This document shows, one piece after another, positions 4,024 through 8,573 of a stretch of 8,573 nt of DNA (its first letter is position 1; each line of letters starts with the position of its first letter). A program made the translations under genes and the position numbers. A model generated the notes under the pieces. It was not told where the DNA came from, did no database searches, and saw only the letters and a program-made list of their open reading frames with translations. The stretch lies in contig JAGATO010000222.1 of assembly GCA_017621195.1 (NCBI GenBank), forward strand, positions 1 through 8,573, read 5' to 3'. Source of the stretch: Bacillota bacterium (GTDB lineage: Bacteria; Bacillota; Clostridia; Peptostreptococcales; Anaerovoracaceae).

Positions 4024-5334
4024 TTATCTGTCCAGATCGGCAACGCAGATGACGCTCTTGATCTCTTTGACGAAGGTGAAGCCGCTGATGTCTTCCAGCG
4101 CCTCGTTCAGACGATCTCTGGTGGTTTCGCCCAGGATGTAGATCAGCGGAACGTAGCGGCCGGTCTGCTTCGTACTGGGATGCTGAACGAAGGATTTGAT
4201 GGCAATACCGGCATCGCCGAACTTGGTGGCAATCTTGCCCAGAACGCCGGTCATGTCTTCCGCCAGCAGAGTGACGTAGTACATGTTCTGACCTTCGCCG
4301 TCGAACTGCAGATTGACGTTGTCGTTCACGGCGGTGGGAATGGTCCGGTCGGTGGTGCCGAAAGCGTAGGCTCTGGCAATTTCCAGCAGGTTGCCGACCA
4401 CGGCACTGCCGGTGGGCATAGCGCCTGCGCCCTTGCCGTAGAGCATCACGTCGTCGACGGCGTTGCCCTTGGCGAAGATGGCATTGAACTCGTTCTTAAC
4501 GGTGGCCAGAGGATGTCCCAGAGGAACCATAGCCGGCTGAACGGAACATTCCAAAGTGTTGCGGTATCTTCTGGCGTGGGCCAGCAGCTTGATGGTGTAG
4601 CCGAACTGCTTGGCGTAGGCCATATCTTCCTTGGTGATGTTGGTGATGCCCTCTCTGGGAATGTCTTCCGGAGCAACGCGAACGCCGAAGGCAGTGGAGA
4701 TCAGGATCGACAGCTTGTTGACCGCGTCGTAGCCTTCCACGTCGCCCGTGGGATCGGCTTCGGCAAAGCCCATGGCCTGAGCCTGCTTCAGAGCGTCGGC
4801 ATATTCCATGTCGTTTTCGGCCATCTGGGTCAGGATGTAGTTGGTGGTACCGTTGACGATACCGACGACTTCGGTGAACTCATTGGCCTGCAGAGAGGTG
4901 GACAGGGCGTTCAGAATGGGAATGCCGCCGCCCACACTGGCTTCGTAGCGCAGGATGACCTTGTTGTCGATAGCCAGCTGTGTCAGATAGGGACCGTCCT
5001 TGGCGATGACTGCCTTGTTGGCGGTAACGACGTGCTTTCCGGCCTTGATGGCTTCTTCCATATAGTCGAAGGCGGGGTGAATTCCGCCCAGAACTTCCAC
5101 GACCACATCGATCTCGGGATTCTTCAGGATATCATCGGGGTTGTCCGTAAACAGCTCGTCCGGAGCAGATACGTCTCTCTTTTTGGAGAGATCTCTTACC
5201 AGAATCTTGGTTACTTCGATGGACAGGCCGGTGGTATAGGAAATCGTATGTGCATTGGTTGACAACATGCGGTACGTACCGCCGCCGACTGTGCCAAACC
5301 CTAATAAGCCAACTTTAATGGTTTTCTTTTTCAT
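4024..5334 (-). CDS. hom: Homoserine dehydrogenase with C-terminal ACT domain
   Basis: The 436-residue enzyme reduces aspartate semialdehyde to homoserine with NAD(P)H, the branch point to threonine and methionine. The Rossmann motif is GLLGFGTVGGGTY (9-21); GKHVVTANKA (99-108) carries Lys107; NGTTNYIL (161-168) and GFAEADPTGDVEGYDAVNK (189-207) follow, with Glu192, Asp203 and Lys207 matching the spacing of the catalytic residues in the yeast enzyme. Residues about 352-430 form an ACT domain (YYVTLLAEDMTGVLGKIATK), the usual seat of threonine feedback inhibition. The start ATG at 5334 follows GGGGAGG (5341-5347) by 6 bases; a TTG at 5349 in the same frame overlaps that ribosome site and is unlikely. 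Length and motifs are normal. It leads a two-gene operon with the SEC-C protein. Confidence 0.96.
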   Translation of the reverse strand: MKKKTIKVGLLGFGTVGGGTYRMLSTNAHTISYTTGLSIEVTKILVRDLSKKRDVSAPDELFTDNPDDILKNPEIDVVVEVLGGIHPAFDYMEEAIKAGKHVVTANKAVIAKDGPYLTQLAIDNKVILRYEASVGGGIPILNALSTSLQANEFTEVVGIVNGTTNYILTQMAENDMEYADALKQAQAMGFAEADPTGDVEGYDAVNKLSILISTAFGVRVAPEDIPREGITNITKEDMAYAKQFGYTIKLLAHARRYRNTLECSVQPAMVPLGHPLATVKNEFNAIFAKGNAVDDVMLYGKGAGAMPTGSAVVGNLLEIARAYAFGTTDRTIPTAVNDNVNLQFDGEGQNMYYVTLLAEDMTGVLGKIATKFGDAGIAIKSFVQHPSTKQTGRYVPLIYILGETTRDRLNEALEDISGFTFVKEIKSVICVADLDR

Positions 5335-5367
5335 GGTATACCTCCCCAAAATGTCGTACTTAGTATC

Positions 5368-5396
5368 ATTATATTATACGTCGAAAAAAAAGTAAA
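5368..5396 (-). promoter_or_regulatory. Promoter of hom
   Basis: On the minus strand, TTTACT (5391-5396) and TATAAT (5368-5373) are 17 bases apart; a second overlapping TATAAT lies at 5373-5378. The start near 5361 leaves a leader of only about 27 bases, too short for a T-box, riboswitch or attenuator, so any control would be at initiation or by enzyme feedback. Confidence 0.7.
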
Positions 5397-5428
5397 TGAT
5401 TTTGACGCAGAAATCCGAATGATCGTTT

Positions 5429-5456
5429 TTGCAAAAAAATTTACGAAAATGATAAT
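5429..5456 (+). promoter_or_regulatory. Possible promoter of trmL
   Basis: TTGCAA (5429-5434) and GATAAT (5451-5456) are 16 bases apart in the AT-rich divergent region between hom and trmL. The predicted leader is about 87 bases. The match is moderate and the region is AT-rich, so other starts are possible. Confidence 0.4.
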
Positions 5457-5549
5457 TTGAGTTGATTTTTCTGACGGATTGTGAGAAACTTAGCTTGGGA
5501 CATTTTTCCGAAATGGCCCAGGATCACAGGAGAAAAGAGGAAGGAAACC

Positions 5550-6020
5550 ATGGCACTTCACATCGTTTTGGTCGAGCCGGAGATTCCGCCCAATACGGGA
5601 AATATCGCCCGTACCTGCGCCGCTACAGGAGCCCACCTTCACCTGGTGAAGCCGCTGGGATTTTCCATCGATGATAAACACCTGAAGCGGGCTGGGTTGG
5701 ACTACTGGCCTTTCGTAACGTTGACAATCCATGAAAGTCTGGAAGAGTTTATGCAGGAATACGAGGGAGCCACCATGTATCTGGCGACCACCAAAGGTGG
5801 CAGACGCCACACCGACGTGGCGTACAAGGACGGCGACATGATCCTCTTCGGCCGGGAAACGGCCGGATTGCCGCGGGAGTTTATCCGCGCCCATCAGGAA
5901 CAGGCCATTCGGATTCCCATGAGCGCCGACACCAGACTGCGATCGCTGAACCTGGCTAATTCCGCCAATATCATTCTGTTTGAAGCGCTGCGCCAGCTGG
6001 ATTTTCCGGGACTGGAATAA
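5550..6020 (+). CDS. trmL: tRNA (cytidine/uridine-34 2'-O)-methyltransferase
   Basis: The 156-residue protein is a SPOUT-fold (trefoil-knot) methyltransferase that uses S-adenosylmethionine to methylate the ribose of the wobble base in leucine tRNAs. Diagnostic segments are IVLVEPEIPPNTGNIARTC (5-23), the LGFSIDDKHLKRAGLDYW block (36-53), the knot motif LFGRETAGLP (99-108) and IPMSADTRLRSLNLANSAN (122-140), all in the order and spacing of E. coli TrmL (YibK). Length matches the minimal single-domain family. The start at 5550 aligns with family N-termini and follows AGAGG (5536-5540); an in-frame ATG at 5481 would add 23 residues unlike the family. It is divergent from hom and 81 bases upstream of rpoN. 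Confidence 0.94.
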   Translation: MALHIVLVEPEIPPNTGNIARTCAATGAHLHLVKPLGFSIDDKHLKRAGLDYWPFVTLTIHESLEEFMQEYEGATMYLATTKGGRRHTDVAYKDGDMILFGRETAGLPREFIRAHQEQAIRIPMSADTRLRSLNLANSANIILFEALRQLDFPGLE

Positions 6021-6035
6021 ATCATTTCTTTTTCC

Positions 6036-6051
6036 GTCACAGGGCTGTGAC
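6036..6051. promoter_or_regulatory. Inverted repeat overlapping the rpoN -35 box
   Basis: GTCACAGGGCTGTGAC is two perfect 7-base arms around GG. Its right arm overlaps the predicted -35 box of rpoN, the position of a repressor operator. Alternatively it may be a short hairpin after trmL, but no T run follows, so it is not a normal terminator. The binding protein is unknown. Confidence 0.45.
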
Positions 6052-6074
6052 AAATCCCGATTTTATGGTAAAAT
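6047..6074 (+). promoter_or_regulatory. Probable promoter of rpoN
   Basis: GTGACA (6047-6052) and TAAAAT (6069-6074) are 16 bases apart, and the -10 is preceded by TGG, an extended -10 element. Transcription would start near 6081, leaving a leader of about 21 bases containing AGGAG (6089-6093). Confidence 0.5.
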
Positions 6075-6101
6075 GCACGTGATGGAATAGGAGATGCAGT
6101 T

Positions 6102-7562
6102 ATGAGATTAGGATATGATCTGACGATTGAACAGGCGCAAAAACTGGTGATGACGCCGGAATTGATCCAGGCGATTCAGATCCTCCAGTTTAACACGCAG
6201 GAATTGGAAAACTATGTGGACGAGCAGGTGCTGGTCAATCCCATTTTGGAGATCGACGGTGACGCCGGGCCTGGACGCGGCGACCGGGAGGCTGCCGAAG
6301 GAAAGCGCGACAGCGACATGGATTACGGGGAGCGATATGAAGAAGCTCACCGATCCAAAGCTAAAGACAGCGAATTCGACTGGGCGGAACACTTCAAGGA
6401 ACGGGAATACGACGACATCAGCTACAAGCAGTGGCAGTACAACAGCCACAGCGAGGACGGGGACTATACCTTCGAGCAGTTCGTCAGCAGCGACGTAACG
6501 CTGACAGAGAACTTGATGTTCCAGCTGCAGTTCGTGCCCATGAAAAAAAGCTGCCGGATGATCGCCAAATACATGATCGAGGCGCTGGACGAAAACGGCT
6601 ACCTGACACAGCCGGTGGAAGAGCTGGCTCAGCAGTTTCACCTGACCGTGGACAAGGCCGAAGAGGTGCTTCACATCATTCAGGGATTCGATCCCGTAGG
6701 CGTGGGGGCCAGAGATCTGAAGGAATGTCTGAAGATCCAGCTGCACCACGACGGAAACGACGAACCGCTGATGATGGCCGTGGTGGACAACCACCTGGAG
6801 GACATCGCCAATAACCGGCTCAGCAGCATTGCCAAGGCCCTGAACATCACTGTCCGGGAGGCCCAGGAGATCAGCGACGTGATCCGAAAGCTGGAGCCCA
6901 AGCCGGGCCGCCAGTTCGAGAGCTCCGCGGAGACGCGGTACGTTGTGCCGGATGTGACGGTGGAAAAGGTGGACGGAGAATACGTGGTTCTGGTCAATGA
7001 GAGCAGTACGCCGCGGCTGTCGCTGTCGCCCTACTACCAGAAGATGCTGGCGGAGTCGGATAAAGAATCCAACATCAACAAATTCCTGACGGGACGGCTG
7101 AATTCGGCTGTGTGGCTGATCAAGAGCATAGAACAGCGAAAACAGACTATATATAATGTAGTAAACGCTGTGGTCAAGTACCAGGTGGACTTCTTCGACA
7201 AGGGACCGAAGTATCTGAAGACCCTGACGCTGAAGCAGATTGCCGACGAAGTGGGGATTCACGAATCCACCGTCAGCCGCTCCATCAACGGAAAATACAT
7301 GCAGAGTCCCCGGGGCGTCTTCGAGCTGAAATACTTCTTCACCAGCGGTGTTTCCGGAAGCTCCGGCGAAGGAATCGCATCGGAAAGCATAAAAACCCTC
7401 ATCAGGGAAATAGTAGAGAATGAAGACCCCAAGGCGCCCAAGAGCGACCAGGCCATGGTGGAGATCCTGAGGACGAAAGGGATCGACATCTCCCGCAGGA
7501 CCGTGGCCAAATACAGAGACGAGATGCACGTAGCGTCCTCCTCCAAGAGAAAGCGCTATTAG
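6102..7562 (+). CDS. rpoN: RNA polymerase sigma-54 factor
   Basis: The 486-residue protein directs RNA polymerase to -24/-12 promoters, which open only with an enhancer-binding ATPase. Residues 1-50 are the Gln/Leu-rich region I that contacts the activator (TPELIQAIQILQFNTQELE, 18-36). Residues 51-120 are the acidic, variable region II. About 125-310 are the core-binding domain (FDPVGVGARDLKECLKIQL, 196-214). A helix-turn-helix, LTLKQIADEVGIHESTVSR (375-393), is followed by the RpoN box at 464-473, SRRTVAKYRD, compared with the canonical ARRTVAKYRE. AGGAG lies 8 bases before ATG 6102. Length is normal and no domain is missing. pgk starts 52 bases after the stop with no terminator, so cotranscription is likely. 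Targets are not in the window. Confidence 0.96.
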   Translation: MRLGYDLTIEQAQKLVMTPELIQAIQILQFNTQELENYVDEQVLVNPILEIDGDAGPGRGDREAAEGKRDSDMDYGERYEEAHRSKAKDSEFDWAEHFKEREYDDISYKQWQYNSHSEDGDYTFEQFVSSDVTLTENLMFQLQFVPMKKSCRMIAKYMIEALDENGYLTQPVEELAQQFHLTVDKAEEVLHIIQGFDPVGVGARDLKECLKIQLHHDGNDEPLMMAVVDNHLEDIANNRLSSIAKALNITVREAQEISDVIRKLEPKPGRQFESSAETRYVVPDVTVEKVDGEYVVLVNESSTPRLSLSPYYQKMLAESDKESNINKFLTGRLNSAVWLIKSIEQRKQTIYNVVNAVVKYQVDFFDKGPKYLKTLTLKQIADEVGIHESTVSRSINGKYMQSPRGVFELKYFFTSGVSGSSGEGIASESIKTLIREIVENEDPKAPKSDQAMVEILRTKGIDISRRTVAKYRDEMHVASSSKRKRY

Positions 7563-7584
7563 TGCCTGAATAAAGAACCATACA

Positions 7585-7598
7585 GGGCCTTTTGGCCC
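7585..7598 (+). other. Small hairpin between rpoN and pgk
   Basis: GGGCC (7585-7589) and GGCCC (7594-7598) flank TTTT. The stem is short and has no following T run, so it should not terminate transcription. It lies just upstream of the pgk ribosome site (AAAGGA) and could mark an RNA processing point or be incidental. Confidence 0.4.
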
Positions 7599-7614
7599 GG
7601 AAAGGATCGATACT

Positions 7615-8573
7615 ATGAAGAAAACCGTGAGAGATGTAGAAGTCAGAGGAAAGACCGTCATCGTTCGCTGCGATTTCAACGTTCCTCTGGACGAGAACAA
7701 GAACATCACTGACGATATCCGCATCACCAGCGCCATGCCCACCATCAATTACCTGGTGGAACGGGACGCCAAGGTGATCCTGATGTCCCATCTGGGAAGA
7801 CCCAAGGGAGAACCGGACATGAAGTATTCGCTGGCTCCCGTGGCCAAGCGTCTGGAAGAGCTGCTGGGAAAACCCGTCACCTTCCTCAGCGTTCCTGAGG
7901 TGGTCAACGACGAAGTGAAGGAAGCGGCGAAGAACCTGAAGGGCGGCGACGTCATGCTGCTGGAAAATGTCAGATTCCGCCCGGAAGAGACGAAAAACGG
8001 CGAAGCCTTCTCCAAGGAGCTGGCATCTTTAGCCGAACTGTTCGTCAACGACGCCTTCGGAACGGCGCACCGCGCTCATTCCTCCACCGCCGGCATCGCT
8101 GCATTCATCCCCGCCGTATCCGGTTTTCTGATCGAAAAGGAACTGGAATTTCTGGGCAATGCCGTGGAAAATCCCAAGCGTCCCTTCGTGGCAATCATGG
8201 GCGGCGCCAAGGTCAGCGACAAGATCACCGTCATCGAAAACCTGCTGAACAAGGTGGACTGCCTGATCATCGGCGGCGGCATGTCCTACACCTTCTACAA
8301 GGGCATGGGGTATGAGATCGGAACGTCCATTCTGGAAGCCGATAAGACGGATCTGGCCAACAGCCTGATCGAAAAGGCGAAGGAAAAGGGCGTGGAACTG
8401 CTGCTTCCGGTAGATACCGTGGTAGCGAAAGAATTCAAGAACGACTCCGAACACTTCACCTGCGACCGGGACAAGATTCCGGCGGACTACATGGGCATGG
8501 ACATCGGTGAGAAGTCCGTGGCGCTGTTCTCCGAAAAGATCAAGAATGCGGCCACCGTCATCTGGAACGGGCC
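7615..8573 (+). CDS. pgk: Phosphoglycerate kinase, N-terminal 319 residues
   Basis: The frame starts at ATG 7615 after AAAGGA and runs off the right edge, covering about 80% of a normal 390-400-residue enzyme. It makes ATP from 1,3-bisphosphoglycerate and ADP in glycolysis. The N-terminal, phosphoglycerate-binding domain shows VRCDFNVPL (17-25), Arg36, SHLGRPKG (58-65), LLENVRFRPEE (115-125) and NDAFGTAHRAHSSTAG (145-160). The nucleotide domain begins with MGGAKVSDKI (195-204) and IIGGGMSYTFYK (218-229); the last residues are IWNG, the family's xWNGP motif cut by the window. All key basic residues are present. Downstream genes, often tpi, gpm or eno, are not visible. The direct rpoN-pgk junction, without gap, is worth noting. 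Confidence 0.96.
   Translation, partial: MKKTVRDVEVRGKTVIVRCDFNVPLDENKNITDDIRITSAMPTINYLVERDAKVILMSHLGRPKGEPDMKYSLAPVAKRLEELLGKPVTFLSVPEVVNDEVKEAAKNLKGGDVMLLENVRFRPEETKNGEAFSKELASLAELFVNDAFGTAHRAHSSTAGIAAFIPAVSGFLIEKELEFLGNAVENPKRPFVAIMGGAKVSDKITVIENLLNKVDCLIIGGGMSYTFYKGMGYEIGTSILEADKTDLANSLIEKAKEKGVELLLPVDTVVAKEFKNDSEHFTCDRDKIPADYMGMDIGEKSVALFSEKIKNAATVIWNG

Noticed and set aside
4180..5262. 360-codon plus-strand frame opposite hom
   Set aside because: Antisense shadow caused by codon bias in hom; no ribosome site or recognisable domain.
5335..5349. TTG start for hom, five codons upstream
   Set aside because: The TTG overlaps the GGGGAGG ribosome site that serves the ATG at 5334.
5335..5361. 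T-box or riboswitch controlling hom
   Set aside because: The predicted leader is only about 27 bases, too short for any known leader regulator.
6036..6051. CRP/FNR-type site
   Set aside because: The arms are in the opposite order (TCACA...TGTGA) and the spacing is wrong for TGTGA-N6-TCACA.
7563..7614. Sigma-54 (-24/-12) promoter before pgk
   Set aside because: TGGCCC is present but no GC doublet follows at the required 10-base spacing.
6108..7748. 546-codon minus-strand frame opposite rpoN and pgk
   Set aside because: Antisense shadow spanning two real genes; no domain is recognisable.

Overview
The window reads as chromosome of a Gram-positive, probably clostridial, bacterium of moderately high coding GC. 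The evidence is strong AGGAGG-type ribosome binding sites at nearly every gene, near-consensus sigma-A promoters, AT-rich intergenic DNA, a SEC-C zinc-tail protein beside hom, and an efflux adaptor held by a plain N-terminal membrane anchor. Species cannot be named from sequence alone.

Layout. (1) 1-1350, minus strand: the 5' end of an RND-type efflux permease preceded by its membrane-fusion adaptor, driven by a near-ideal promoter bracketed by two palindromes that look like TetR-family operators. (2) 1372-2353, plus strand: nth (endonuclease III) with its own promoter, a 42-bp-period repeat in its leader, a repetitive Lys/Ala tail and a strong terminator. (3) 2371-2725, minus strand: two tandem 24-residue single-helix membrane peptides missed by ordinary ORF calling, with a promoter and an inverted repeat near the start of transcription. 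(4) About 2703-3280: roughly 580 bp of AT-rich DNA with no convincing gene but many alternating CTATATT/AATATAG motifs forming nested and competing inverted repeats. (5) 3278-3454: a bidirectional terminator and a GC-rich tandem array of 32-bp units, downstream of the next operon. (6) 3475-5396, minus strand: hom (homoserine dehydrogenase) followed by a SEC-C domain protein. (7) 5429-8573, plus strand: trmL (tRNA wobble 2'-O-methyltransferase), rpoN (sigma-54) and the first 80% of pgk (phosphoglycerate kinase), the last two closely spaced without an intervening terminator.

The annotated large genes are ordinary housekeeping or efflux functions: DNA repair, threonine/methionine biosynthesis, tRNA modification, alternative sigma factor, glycolysis. 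The unusual material is between them: the paired 24-residue membrane peptides, the structured AT-rich tract next to them, and the 32-bp array whose one divergent copy carries a compensatory pair of changes in a potential stem. No complete novel multi-gene system (no CRISPR, transposase, toxin-antitoxin pair with known antitoxin, or phage gene) can be supported.
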